A stretch of 62,013 nucleotides of DNA, from contig JAFGBR010000007.1 of NCBI GenBank assembly GCA_016933045.1, positions 1 through 62,013 of the forward strand. Reading direction: 5' to 3'. The notes beneath the pieces were generated by a model, which had not been told where the DNA came from, did not search any database, and was given only the letters and a program-made list of their open reading frames with translations. The first letter of the stretch is position 1, and every line of letters starts with the position of its first letter. The position numbers and the translations under genes were made by a program. Source of the stretch: Marinilabiliaceae bacterium. GTDB lineage: Bacteria; Bacteroidota; Bacteroidia; Bacteroidales; Marinilabiliaceae. This document shows, piece after piece, positions 53,055-62,004 of the stretch.

Positions 53055-53087
53055 CAAATATATAAAAGAGGTTATTTTAAAAACAAA
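53055..53087 (-). promoter_or_regulatory. Promoter of the outer-membrane protein gene
   Basis: On the minus strand TTTG (53084-53087), 21 bases, TATATTTG (53055-53062), about 60 bases before the start codon. Confidence 0.6.
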
Positions 53088-53158
53088 ATATCTGCCTTAA
53101 ACCTGTATTAAGTAAAAAAAAGTTGATCTAAATTAACGTTTATACATCAAACAACATA

Positions 53159-53166
53159 TAATTTTG
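53159..53166 (+). promoter_or_regulatory. Bacteroidetes -7 element before gldB
   Basis: TAATTTTG fits TAnnTTTG, 20 bases before the gldB ATG. Confidence 0.45.
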
Positions 53167-53186
53167 TACAATAAAATTTTAATAAT

Positions 53187-54194
53187 ATGCAAGTGTTTAA
53201 AAATATTATACCAATATTGTTTTTTGTGGTAATTCTTTTTTCGGGTTGTAAGGATAAAGGACCAGATGTAAGCAATGTTGATATCGAAATTAATGTAATA
53301 CCTTTTTATAATGAGTTATTTTCGATTAAGCCATCGGAATTGGATTTGAAACTGCCCGGTTTGAAAAATAAATATGGTAATTATCTCGAAGTATACAGTT
53401 CTAAAGTTATTAATGTAGGATCGGTTAATAATGAGCATTATGCTGAGTATTTGAGGAGTTTTTTAGAATATGAGCCTAATGTTGAGGTTTTTGAAAAATG
53501 TAATGAGATGTTTGCCGATTTTGCATCTGTTGAACTGGAAATAAAAAATGCTTTTAGGTATTATAAAAATTATTTCCCTAATGGGTATGTGCCTGATATT
53601 TATTTGCATATCTCAGGATTTAACCAGTCAATGATAGCTGATTCAGGATTTATTTCAATTAGTTTAGATAAGTATTTAGGTGCCGATTGTGATTTTTATC
53701 AACGATTAGCGTTTCCAGTTTATTTACGCGCTAAAATGTCGCCTCAAAACATTGTGCCCGATTTGATGCGAGCTACTGCATATATTGATTTTCCCATGAA
53801 TGATTCTATTAACGATGTTGCTAATAATATAATATATCAGGGCAAAGCTTTATGGTTTGTAAAACAGATGATTCCTGACATTGTCGATACATTATTGTTT
53901 AATTATTCAAAAAATGAGCTTGAATGGTGTAAATCGAATGAGGAACAAATGTGGGCTTCAATGGTTGAGAATAAACATGTGTTCAGTAATGAACCGTTAA
54001 TAGTTAAAAAGTATATTGGCGATGCTCCGTTTACATATTATTTTGGTCAGGACTCTCCCGGACGTGCCGGAACTTATATTGGATTTCGAATTGTTGAAGC
54101 ATACCTAAAGTCGAATCCTGAAATATCATTAAGTGATTTGATGACAAACCATGATGCTCATATAATTATCAGGCAATCGGGTTATCGACCTTGA
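53187..54194 (+). CDS. gldB: Gliding-motility-associated lipoprotein GldB
   Basis: 335 residues. A lipobox cysteine (VVILFSGC) places it in the periplasmic face of a membrane. The body fits GldB: ... FYNELFSIKPSEL, NGYVPDIYLHISGFNQSM, ISLDKYLGADCDFYQ, TYYFGQDSPGRAGTYIGFRIV and the DLM end. GldB is required for gliding motility in flavobacteria and for related secretion; in non-gliding Bacteroidales the gene is often kept. No other gld gene is nearby. Confidence 0.9.
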   Translation: MQVFKNIIPILFFVVILFSGCKDKGPDVSNVDIEINVIPFYNELFSIKPSELDLKLPGLKNKYGNYLEVYSSKVINVGSVNNEHYAEYLRSFLEYEPNVEVFEKCNEMFADFASVELEIKNAFRYYKNYFPNGYVPDIYLHISGFNQSMIADSGFISISLDKYLGADCDFYQRLAFPVYLRAKMSPQNIVPDLMRATAYIDFPMNDSINDVANNIIYQGKALWFVKQMIPDIVDTLLFNYSKNELEWCKSNEEQMWASMVENKHVFSNEPLIVKKYIGDAPFTYYFGQDSPGRAGTYIGFRIVEAYLKSNPEISLSDLMTNHDAHIIIRQSGYRP

Positions 54195-54214
54195 TATTAA
54201 AAGATAGTATTTAA

Positions 54215-54766
54215 ATGAAAAATGTTGAATTTGAGAAAAATAATATTCGTTTATTGATTAGAGCTTTAAAAAGAGAGTTGACAGATTTTGAAAAGCAAAA
54301 ACAGTCAGCTTTTATCTTTAGTAAGATAGAGAGTCTTGATGTTTTTTTAAGTTCAAAACGAATAGCTATCTATTGGTCGTTGCCTGATGAAGTTCAAACT
54401 CATAAATTTATTGAGAAATGGTGTTTTTTCAAGACTATTTTTTTGCCGGTAATAGAAGGTTCAAAGCTGATATTTAAACAATTCGATGGCGTGAGAAGTA
54501 TGCAAATAAATAAATTGTTTGGCATTTTGGAGCCGCAGGGGAGTGTTTTGGAAAACTTAAACCTTATTGATTTTATTGTTGTACCCGGAGTTGCTTTCGA
54601 TGATTTGGGAAATAGATTGGGGAGGGGTAAAGGTTATTACGACAGAGTTTTAAAACAAATGAATAATTCGTGTAAGGTTGGTGTGGGATTTAATATTCAG
54701 AAAGTTGAAAAAATACCCGTTGATGAATATGATATTCCTATGGATATGATTATATGGGGGCAATGA
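54215..54766 (+). CDS. 5-formyltetrahydrofolate cyclo-ligase
   Basis: 183 residues. Signatures: KNNIRLLIRALKREL at the N-terminus, IYWSLPDEVQT, FIVVPGVAFDDLGNRLGRGKGYYDRVL near the ATP/folate site, and VPVDEYDIPMDMII at the end. It recycles 5-formyl-THF to methenyl-THF with ATP. Starts 20 bp after gldB on the same strand, so probably co-transcribed with it. Confidence 0.93.
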   Translation: MKNVEFEKNNIRLLIRALKRELTDFEKQKQSAFIFSKIESLDVFLSSKRIAIYWSLPDEVQTHKFIEKWCFFKTIFLPVIEGSKLIFKQFDGVRSMQINKLFGILEPQGSVLENLNLIDFIVVPGVAFDDLGNRLGRGKGYYDRVLKQMNNSCKVGVGFNIQKVEKIPVDEYDIPMDMIIWGQ

Positions 54767-54807
54767 AAAATATGAATAATTGTTAATTAGTAATTGAGTG
54801 CAAAAAA

Positions 54808-54852
54808 AGGGGTATCTCAATTTATTTATTGAGAAAAACCCCTAAATTTTTT
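54808..54852. terminator. Bidirectional terminator
   Basis: AGGGGT (54808-54813) pairs with ACCCCT (54838-54843); inner TCTCAAT (54815-54821) pairs with ATTGAGA (54828-54834). T-run to 54852 and A-run upstream. Between the convergent cyclo-ligase and ferredoxin genes. Confidence 0.8.
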
Positions 54853-54865
54853 ATTTGTCCGATTA

Positions 54866-55033
54866 TTAAGCCGGATGAATAGCTTCAGTTGGGCAAACAT
54901 CTGCACAACTACCACAATCAGTACATGCTTCAGGGTCAATTTTATAAATATCTCCTTCTGAGATAGCATTTACCGGACACTCATCAATACATGTTCCACA
55001 TGCGATGCAATCTTCTGTAATTACGTATGCCAT
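54866..55033 (-). CDS. 2[4Fe-4S] ferredoxin
   Basis: 55 residues. Two cluster motifs: CIACGTCIDEC followed by PVNAI, and CTDCGSCADVC followed by PTEAI. Clostridial-type low-potential electron carrier. Start at the ATG at 55031-55033 gives MAYVITEDCI, the standard opening. A TAnnTTTG element (minus strand, TACTTTTG at 55064-55071) sits upstream. Confidence 0.96.
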   Translation of the reverse strand: MAYVITEDCIACGTCIDECPVNAISEGDIYKIDPEACTDCGSCADVCPTEAIHPA

Positions 55034-55190
55034 TTTAATTATTATTTGGTTTTTAATAAAAAACAAAAGTATTGGCTTTTTTGAAGAAAAAAAATAAACA
55101 ATCTCTTAATTAGTTTTATTTGTAATAAATATAAATAACTGGTTTTTATTTTTATTTTTAAATAATGTTAAAAGTATTATTGGGGATTGA

Positions 55191-56378
55191 TTAATGTGTT
55201 AATAATGAATACGCCAGCCAAGCCATAACAGACATAGATGTTTTTAGTGAGTCTTCATTTAAATTAAAATATGAAGTGTGTAGATCTCCGGTTACTTTGT
55301 TTGTTTGCTCAACACCAAATCTATAATAGCAGCTTGGATATTTTTGAGAAAAGTATCCAAAATCTTCTGAGGTCATACGAGGTTCTAGCGTTTTAACAAA
55401 TTCACTGCCTATAAAGTCGGTAGTATAATTGATTAACCTGTTGGTAATTTCTGGGTTGTTATAAACCATTGGGTAACCATCGTGAATTACGATATCGCAA
55501 TTGCTACCAAATTGTTTTGCTGTAGAGTTAATTATATCGTTAATTTTTTTTTTGATTTTAGTACGCCATTCTTCATTCATAACCCTTAATGTACCTGATA
55601 TTTCGACTTTATCGGGAATGACGTTTGTCGATCCATTTGCTATAAATTTGCCAAAAGAAAGAACTGCCGGAATTGTTGCAGGAACAAACCGGCTAATAAT
55701 TTGGTTGAGGTTTAAAATGATTTGCGATCCTAAAAGGACTATATCGACCAGATTGTGTGGCATTGCCGCATGACCTCCTTTGCCGTGTAAGGTAATGTGT
55801 ACTTCATCGCCTGATGCCATGTAATTACCATCTTTAAAACCAATGTATCCAGCAGGCATATCAGGTAATACATGTTGGCCGATAATAATTTCGGGTTCCG
55901 GATTATTTAAAGCACCATCCTGTATCATAATGTTAGCACCACCGGGATATCGTTCTTCGGCAGGTTGAAAAATTAATAATATAGTACCATCAATTTTTGA
56001 TTCCAGGTTTTTTAAAATTTTTGCGGTTCCCAGTAAAGAAGCACAATGAGCATCGTGTCCGCAAGCATGCATTACATTATTATTTATTGATTTAAAAGAA
56101 ATATCTGACGTTTCCTGAATTGGCAAGGCATCCATGTCGGCTCGTAGAGCAATTATTTTTTTATTATGATTACCCCCTTTTATATATCCAATAATTCCGG
56201 TTTTAGCATATCCGGTTTTAAATGGAATGTTGTATTCGTTAAGTTTTGATTGAATAAATTTAGAGGTTTCGAATTCGTGGAATGATAATTCGGGGTGTTT
56301 ATGAATGTGTCGTCTTATTTCGATAATTTCGTTGAAGTATTTTTCAGCAAATTTTTTTATTTCATCTTTAACAATCAT
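55191..56378 (-). CDS. M20-family metallohydrolase (amidohydrolase, hippurate-hydrolase-like)
   Basis: 395 residues. Metal and active-site motifs: RRHIHKHPELSFHEFET, MHACGHDAHCASLLG, FQPAEERYPGGANIM, LHGKGGHAAMPH, and MTSEDFGYFSQKYP. It belongs to the IAA-amino-acid/hippurate hydrolase branch, hydrolysing N-acyl amino acids; no signal peptide. It follows the TauE/SafE-like gene by 6 bp, so they form an operon. Confidence 0.93.
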   Translation of the reverse strand: MIVKDEIKKFAEKYFNEIIEIRRHIHKHPELSFHEFETSKFIQSKLNEYNIPFKTGYAKTGIIGYIKGGNHNKKIIALRADMDALPIQETSDISFKSINNNVMHACGHDAHCASLLGTAKILKNLESKIDGTILLIFQPAEERYPGGANIMIQDGALNNPEPEIIIGQHVLPDMPAGYIGFKDGNYMASGDEVHITLHGKGGHAAMPHNLVDIVLLGSQIILNLNQIISRFVPATIPAVLSFGKFIANGSTNVIPDKVEISGTLRVMNEEWRTKIKKKINDIINSTAKQFGSNCDIVIHDGYPMVYNNPEITNRLINYTTDFIGSEFVKTLEPRMTSEDFGYFSQKYPSCYYRFGVEQTNKVTGDLHTSYFNLNEDSLKTSMSVMAWLAYSLLTH

Positions 56379-56384
56379 CGTGTT

Positions 56385-56759
56385 TTACTTTTCAAACATC
56401 ATTTTGGTAGCTGCAATTATTATAAAAAAGGCAAAGATCTTTTTTAAAACTTTAGCCGGGATATTAAGAGATAGTAAGGATCCGAGATAAGCACCAACAA
56501 TAAACATTATTACAAGTATTAGGGCTACTTTAACATCGACATACCCATTTTTATAATAATGCATGGTTGCTAATATTCCGGTAGGAGGTAATAATAGCGC
56601 TAAGCTGGTTCCCTGCGCCATATGTTGCGAAAAACCTAAAAAGTACACCAGGGCAGGAACAACAATAATACCACCGCCAACCCCCATTGTGCCACTTAAA
56701 AAACCGCTGGCTAAGCCAATTGCCAGCAAAATAATTACTTGACTAATGTTTAATTCCAT
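56385..56759 (-). CDS. Half-size TauE/SafE-family membrane protein
   Basis: 124 residues with about four membrane segments (IIL-LAIGLASGFLSG; IVVPALVYFLGF; LALLLPPTGILATM; VALILVIMFIVGAYLGSLL, then AKVLKKIFAFFIII). The GxxSGxxGxGGG motif (SGFLSGTMGVGGGIIVVP) is diagnostic of TauE/SafE transporters of sulfonates or other anions. Ordinary members have two such halves (about 250 residues); this gene has one, with start and stop intact, so it probably acts as a homodimer. Confidence 0.88.
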   Translation of the reverse strand: MELNISQVIILLAIGLASGFLSGTMGVGGGIIVVPALVYFLGFSQHMAQGTSLALLLPPTGILATMHYYKNGYVDVKVALILVIMFIVGAYLGSLLSLNIPAKVLKKIFAFFIIIAATKMMFEK

Positions 56760-56971
56760 ATCGAAAAAATTATATGCAAAGATAAGCAGAGGTATTTATT
56801 AATTTGTATAGCAATAAGTATTATATATTTGAAAACATATTAATTATTTCAATATATCAATCGAATAACAATTTTTTTCTTTTGAATAATTATTAGTTTT
56901 GTATGGTTTTTGATGGAAATATTCGTCTGATTATGGTTTCAACATATTTTAGAAAATCAAAAAGGTTTAAA

Positions 56972-58072
56972 ATGAAAAAGATTTCAGTTTTTTTGTTATT
57001 TGCGTTGAGTTATTTAACAATACAGGCTCAGCATAGCAAACCAAGTTTTTCTTTCGCTAAAGAAACGCACGATTTTGGTACGTTAAAAGAAGAAGATGGT
57101 AATGTGAGTTATAAATTTGAATTTACCAATATTGGAGGTCAGCCAATGGTAATTCATAATGTTATTGCTTCTTGTGGTTGTACAACTCCTGATTGGACAA
57201 GAATGCCTATACCACCGGGAGGCAAGGGATATGTTAGTGTTGCATATAATCCAAAAAACCGACCAGGTCCGTTTAATAAAACCATTACAGTATCTTCAAA
57301 TGCCGAGCAAAGTTCGAAGGTTTTACGTATAACCGGTAAAGTAACTCCAAAACCGTTAACTATAGAAGAGTTATATCCGCGTGAAATTGATGGTTTGCGT
57401 TTAAAAGCAGGTCATCTGTCATTTACAAGGGTTACTCCCGGTTCATTAAAAACTGAAGAGCTTGAAGTATATAATGGTTCTGATGAAAATTTGAGTGTGG
57501 CATTTAAAAATGTGCCTGTTCATATTACTTTAAAATTAGAACCATCAGTTATTAAAACAAAGGAAAAGGGTAAGATTATTGCAACTTTTGATGCTTCAAA
57601 AATATCGGATTGGGGTTTTGTAAATACATCAATATATTTATTAGTAAATAATAAGTCTGCGATTAAAAAAGAACTGAATTATAATAAACGTATAGTTATA
57701 AGTGCAACAATAGAAGAAGATTTTTCAGGGTTAACAGCCGAGGAGTTGGCAAAAGCACCGATTGCTGATTTTGATACGCGGATTTTTGAATTTGGAACTA
57801 TTAAGCAGGATGAAGAGGTAAAGAAATCATTTGTACTTACCAATAAAGGTAAGAGTAATCTGATAATCAGAAAGGTTAGAGCACAGTGCGGATGTACTGC
57901 TGTTACACCTCAAAAGAGTTTGCTTTCTCCTGGTGAATCAACAGAGATTTTAACTGTTTTTGATTCAAGAGGAAAATCGGGTCGTCAGAATAAGTCGATT
58001 ACAATAATAACTAACGATCCTAAAAATTCTACGGTATTGTTGCGTATTTCGGGTAATGTAGAGGTGAAATAA
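56972..58072 (+). CDS. DUF1573-domain protein with two copies, exported
   Basis: 366 residues with signal peptide (KKISVFLLFALSYLTIQAQ). Two DUF1573 domains: one at the N-terminus (SFAKETHDFGTLKEED ... VIASCGCTTPDW) and one at the C-terminus (RIFEFGTIKQDEEVKKSF ... VRAQCGCTAVTP), joined by a beta-sandwich-like middle. Each domain carries the CGCT motif. The family is abundant in Bacteroidota, of unknown function, probably periplasmic. The start at 56972 is preferred because the longer frame adds 23 residues before the signal. Confidence 0.85.
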   Translation: MKKISVFLLFALSYLTIQAQHSKPSFSFAKETHDFGTLKEEDGNVSYKFEFTNIGGQPMVIHNVIASCGCTTPDWTRMPIPPGGKGYVSVAYNPKNRPGPFNKTITVSSNAEQSSKVLRITGKVTPKPLTIEELYPREIDGLRLKAGHLSFTRVTPGSLKTEELEVYNGSDENLSVAFKNVPVHITLKLEPSVIKTKEKGKIIATFDASKISDWGFVNTSIYLLVNNKSAIKKELNYNKRIVISATIEEDFSGLTAEELAKAPIADFDTRIFEFGTIKQDEEVKKSFVLTNKGKSNLIIRKVRAQCGCTAVTPQKSLLSPGESTEILTVFDSRGKSGRQNKSITIITNDPKNSTVLLRISGNVEVK

Positions 58073-58088
58073 TTGAAATTAACGATTA

Positions 58089-59204
58089 GTGAAATATAAG
58101 CACAATCATATCGAGAATGACCCCCAATATGGGGGTTTGTCTGTAAATAAAGGCATAGAGATGCCACCGTCTGTTAATCCTAATATTGCTAATCGTTTGA
58201 TTAACAATAAACGGGCTGTATTGACATTGAACGATTATGTAGATGGCATTTTACAGGGCGATGTTACAATTCTAAGTCGTGCAGTTACACTGGTTGAAAG
58301 TTCAAAACCGGAACATCAGGTTATTTCGCAGCAAATTATTGAACAATGCTTGCCACATAGTGGAAAATCTATACGATTAGGCATTACAGGTGTTCCTGGT
58401 GCAGGTAAAAGTACGTTTATCGAGTCGTTGGGAATGTATATTGTAAGGGGAGGAGGCAAACTGGCAGTATTGGCTATCGATCCTAGTAGCGAGCGATCAA
58501 AAGGTAGTATATTGGGCGATAAAACACGTATGGAACTACTTTCGGCCGAGAAAAATGCCTATATCCGGCCTTCTCCATCGGCAGGTTCGTTAGGTGGAGT
58601 TGCCCGTAAAACTCGCGAAACAATTATTCTTTGCGAGGCAGCAGGTTATGATACAATATTTATAGAAACAGTAGGTGTTGGTCAATCAGAAACGGCTGTA
58701 CATTCAATGGTCGATTTCTTTTTGCTGATAATGATAGCCGGAGCAGGAGATGAACTGCAAGGTATTAAGCGTGGAATTATGGAAATGGCCGATGCCATAG
58801 CCATTAATAAGGCCGATGGTAGTAATGTTAATAGAGCTAACATAGCAAAAGCTGAGTATTCAAGTGCTTTGCATCTTTTTCCTCCGTCAAAATCGGGTTG
58901 GATACCGATGGTTAAAACTTGCTCAGCACTTCATAATAATGGCATTAGCGATATTTGGGAGATGATACTCGATTATGTAAAAATGATCAAGGAAAATCAT
59001 TTTTTCGAAAATAACAGGCTTGATCAGTCTTCGTACTGGATGTATGAAACTATTCACGAGAATTTGAGAAATAGTTTTTATCAACATCCCGAAATTAAGG
59101 ATGTATTGAAAGAGTATCAGCAGGATGTTATGGATGATAAAAAAAGTTCTTTTATTGCAGCAAGGGAACTATTGGATTTGTATTTTAGTAATTTAAAAAA
59201 ATAA
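58089..59204 (+). CDS. meaB: Methylmalonyl-CoA-mutase-associated GTPase MeaB (ArgK family)
   Basis: 371 residues. G-motifs: P-loop GITGVPGAGKSTFIESLG, DPSSERSKGSILGDKTRM, ETVGVGQSET, the switch-region DELQGIKRG and AINKADG. It guards the B12-dependent mutase by loading cobalamin. Start is a GTG at 58089, 16 bp after the preceding stop; the conserved DPQYGGLSVNKGI part begins about ten residues later, so ATG (58161, residue 25) would truncate it. The mutase genes are not in the window, but the acyl-CoA carboxyltransferase at 40649 belongs to the same propionate route. Confidence 0.92.
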   Translation: MKYKHNHIENDPQYGGLSVNKGIEMPPSVNPNIANRLINNKRAVLTLNDYVDGILQGDVTILSRAVTLVESSKPEHQVISQQIIEQCLPHSGKSIRLGITGVPGAGKSTFIESLGMYIVRGGGKLAVLAIDPSSERSKGSILGDKTRMELLSAEKNAYIRPSPSAGSLGGVARKTRETIILCEAAGYDTIFIETVGVGQSETAVHSMVDFFLLIMIAGAGDELQGIKRGIMEMADAIAINKADGSNVNRANIAKAEYSSALHLFPPSKSGWIPMVKTCSALHNNGISDIWEMILDYVKMIKENHFFENNRLDQSSYWMYETIHENLRNSFYQHPEIKDVLKEYQQDVMDDKKSSFIAARELLDLYFSNLKK

Positions 59205-59282
59205 GAAGGTGCATGTTTATTTTTTAGGATGATGAATATACATGTATTATTAAATCATCCGTATTATATAAATAATTTTAGA

Positions 59283-60395
59283 ATGAGAAAAATTTTTATT
59301 GGGGTAGTCGCAGTACTATTCTTTTTTGCCTGTACTTCAGAAAATACCATTGAAATATCTGGTAATATTGAAGGTGTAGATAATGCTACATCGGTTATAT
59401 TATATCGTATGGAAAGTAATAAGCCATTTCCGATTGATACTGTTAAAATGGTTGATAACAAGATGAAATTTGAGATTGACACTATAATGCCTCAATTATT
59501 TTTAATTTCTTTTGAAGGTCACCGTGAGCCATTGGCTGTTTTTGGGGGTAAAGAAAATATTACAATAAACGGATCTGTAGATAATATTTCAGAAATGGTA
59601 ATTAATGGAGGATTGGTTACTGAAAATTTTGCTGCATTTAATCGCAATTTACCGGGAAAAGAGCGAATGGAATCAATTAGAAATGAATACTCGAGAGCCC
59701 AAATGACAGGAGATACAGTTCGCTTAAATGATTTGGAAGCGGAGTTGAAACTTTTATCAGAAGAGCAATTTGCTTTTGTAAAAAAAGTAGTTGAACAGAA
59801 TTCTGATAATGATTTAGGTGCATGGCTTTGTATAGGATTGGTTTCGCAAAATAAATACACTGTTGAAGAATTAGAAAGTTTAATTTCAAAATTTGAAGCC
59901 TCATCAATGGGAAATAACATGTATGTGAAGAATGTTAAGAGTTTTTTAGGTGACATGAAGATACTTGAGGATGCTGAAAAAGCTACTGCAATTGGAAATA
60001 TTGCACCCGACTTTACTCTTAAGTCTGTTGATGGTAATGAAATTACATTGGATTCATATAAAGGAAGAGTAGTGCTTATTGATTTTTGGGCATCGTGGTG
60101 TAATCCTTGTCGTATGGAAAACCCTAATGTTGTTAAAATGTACAACCGTTTTAGTGCAAATGGTTTTGAAATATTGGGTGTGTCGGTAGATAGGAATGAA
60201 GAACAGTGGAAATCGGCAATTGAACAAGATAAGTTAACATGGATACAAATGCGAGATTTGAATGGTGATGTGTCAAAAACATACGGTATTAAATCTATTC
60301 CGTCGACAATTTTGCTAGATAAAGACGGAAAAATTGTGGCAAAGAATTTGCGTGGCGAAGAGTTGAGTTTGAAAATTGAAGAGTTATTGAAGTAA
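59283..60395 (+). CDS. TlpA-like thiol-disulfide lipoprotein with N-terminal DUF4369
   Basis: 370 residues from the ATG at 59283. Lipobox FFFAC at about residue 17; DUF4369-like domain (IEISGNIEGVDNATSVILYRM ... about 20-115); helical linker; then a thioredoxin-fold domain (IAPDFTLKSVDGNEITLDSYKG, VLIDFWASWCNPCRMENP with the CxxC, and YGIKSIPSTILLDKDGKIV). Periplasmic reductant, perhaps for cytochrome or other thiol proteins. A longer in-frame start would add 18 residues without charge pattern for a lipoprotein. Confidence 0.9.
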   Translation: MRKIFIGVVAVLFFFACTSENTIEISGNIEGVDNATSVILYRMESNKPFPIDTVKMVDNKMKFEIDTIMPQLFLISFEGHREPLAVFGGKENITINGSVDNISEMVINGGLVTENFAAFNRNLPGKERMESIRNEYSRAQMTGDTVRLNDLEAELKLLSEEQFAFVKKVVEQNSDNDLGAWLCIGLVSQNKYTVEELESLISKFEASSMGNNMYVKNVKSFLGDMKILEDAEKATAIGNIAPDFTLKSVDGNEITLDSYKGRVVLIDFWASWCNPCRMENPNVVKMYNRFSANGFEILGVSVDRNEEQWKSAIEQDKLTWIQMRDLNGDVSKTYGIKSIPSTILLDKDGKIVAKNLRGEELSLKIEELLK

Positions 60396-60416
60396 ATAAT
60401 AAAATGGAATAATTAT

Positions 60417-60443
60417 AAACCCGGATTATATCCGGGTTTTTTT
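60417..60443 (+). terminator. Terminator after the TlpA-like gene
   Basis: AAACCCGGAT (60417-60426) and ATCCGGGTTT (60430-60439), perfect 10-bp stem with 3-base loop, then T-run. Confidence 0.93.
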
Positions 60444-60531
60444 ATGTTTAATAATTTATTGTTAAAAACTAATATGTTTAAACATTGAATGATTTTAGTT
60501 GTTATTTAAATGAATGTAAAAAAGAAATATA

Positions 60532-61926
60532 ATGAATTTCGATTTAGTTGTTATTGGTAGTGGACCCGGTGGTTATGTGGCGGCCATTAGGGCATCGCAG
60601 TTAGGAATGAAAGTTGCAGTTGTGGAGAAAGCAGAGTTGGGTGGAATATGCCTTAACTGGGGATGTATTCCCACAAAATCGCTTTTAAAAAGTGCATCGG
60701 TTTATGAATATATTACTCATGCAAATGAGTATGGTATAAAAATAATAGGAGAGGTGAAGCCTGATTTTTTGGGTATGATTAATCGTAGTCGTTCAGTTGC
60801 CGATGGTATGAGTAAAGGAATTCAATTTTTGTTTAAGAAAAATAAGATTGAAGTTGTGCCGGGAGTTGGAAAAATAATAAGAAAAGATTTAGTTGAAGTT
60901 ACAGATGTAGATGGCTTAAAACATGAACTTAATGCAAAACATATTATACTTGCAACGGGAGCCCGCAGTAAGGAGTTACCTAGTTTGCCTCAAGATGGGG
61001 AGCGCATTATTGGTTATAGAAAGGCTATGATATTAGAAAAACAACCTGCATCTATGGTAGTTGTTGGTTCAGGTGCAATTGGAAGTGAATTTGCTTATTT
61101 CTACAATTCGATTGGAACAAAAGTAATACTAGTTGAATATCTTGATAATGTTGTTCCATTAGAGGATGAGGAGGTATCTAAACAACTTGGTCGTTCGTTT
61201 AAGAAATCAGGAATTGAAGTAATGACAGGTTCCGAGGTAACAAAGGTTGATAAATCAGGTAAGCTTCTTAAAGTTACAGTGAAGGATAAAAAGGGAAGTG
61301 AGAAAATTATTGAATCTGAGATTGTTTTATCGGCTGTTGGAATTACTCCTAATATTGAAGGACTTGGACTGGAAGATGTGGGTGTTGTGATTGATAATGG
61401 ACGAGTTACGGTTGATTCATATTATAGAACTAATGTTGATGGCATTTATGCCATTGGTGATATTATTGCAGGTCCGGCGTTAGCTCATGTGGCTTCGGCA
61501 GAAGGGATCATTTGTGTTGAAAAAATTGCGGGTTATGCCCCGGAACCTCTTGATTATGATAATATACCAGCATGTACATATACTACACCCGAAGTTGCTT
61601 CTTTAGGATTAACAGAGAAAGTTGCAAAAGAAAAGGGATATGAATTAAAGATTGGTAAATTTCCTTTTACAGCATCTGGTAAGGCTAGTGCCGCAGGGCA
61701 GAAAGATGGTTTTGTGAAGCTCATTTTTGATACAAAATATGGAGAGCTGTTAGGAGCTCATTTAATAGGTGCCAATGTAACTGAAATGATAGCTGAATTG
61801 GTTACAGCTCGTAAGCTGGAAACAACAGGGCATGAAATTATAAAAGCCATACATCCTCATCCAACCATGTCGGAGGCTATTATGGAAGCTGCTGCCGCTG
61901 CTTATGGCGAGGTTATACATATTTGA
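60532..61926 (+). CDS. lpdA: Dihydrolipoyl dehydrogenase
   Basis: 464 residues. FAD motif VVIGSGPGGYVAAIRA, redox cysteines in GGICLNWGCIPTKSLL, NAD motif VVGSGAIGSEFAYFYNSIGTKV, ATGARS, YAIGDIIAGPALAHVA and the active-site His in AIHPHPTMSEAIMEAA. It reoxidises lipoamide in 2-oxoacid dehydrogenases and the glycine cleavage system (gcvP is at 28935). No E1/E2 genes adjoin it. Confidence 0.96.
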   Translation: MNFDLVVIGSGPGGYVAAIRASQLGMKVAVVEKAELGGICLNWGCIPTKSLLKSASVYEYITHANEYGIKIIGEVKPDFLGMINRSRSVADGMSKGIQFLFKKNKIEVVPGVGKIIRKDLVEVTDVDGLKHELNAKHIILATGARSKELPSLPQDGERIIGYRKAMILEKQPASMVVVGSGAIGSEFAYFYNSIGTKVILVEYLDNVVPLEDEEVSKQLGRSFKKSGIEVMTGSEVTKVDKSGKLLKVTVKDKKGSEKIIESEIVLSAVGITPNIEGLGLEDVGVVIDNGRVTVDSYYRTNVDGIYAIGDIIAGPALAHVASAEGIICVEKIAGYAPEPLDYDNIPACTYTTPEVASLGLTEKVAKEKGYELKIGKFPFTASGKASAAGQKDGFVKLIFDTKYGELLGAHLIGANVTEMIAELVTARKLETTGHEIIKAIHPHPTMSEAIMEAAAAAYGEVIHI

Positions 61927-61977
61927 TTTTTGTAAATTGTAATTTAAATAAAAGGGCCTAAGTTCAATAATCTAGCG

Positions 61978-62004
61978 CAACAAATCAATTTTATAGATTT
62001 GTTG
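61978..62004. terminator. Hairpin after lpdA, near the window end
   Basis: CAACAAATC (61978-61986) and GATTTGTTG (61996-62004), perfect 9-bp stem, 9-base loop. No T-run follows, so it may be a terminator or an operator. An ATG at 62006 right after it could open a further gene beyond the edge. Confidence 0.45.

Noticed and set aside
59519-60145. 208-residue open frame opposite the TlpA-like gene
   Set aside because: Antisense to a well-supported gene with CxxC and lipobox motifs; its own sequence is serine-rich and unlike any family.
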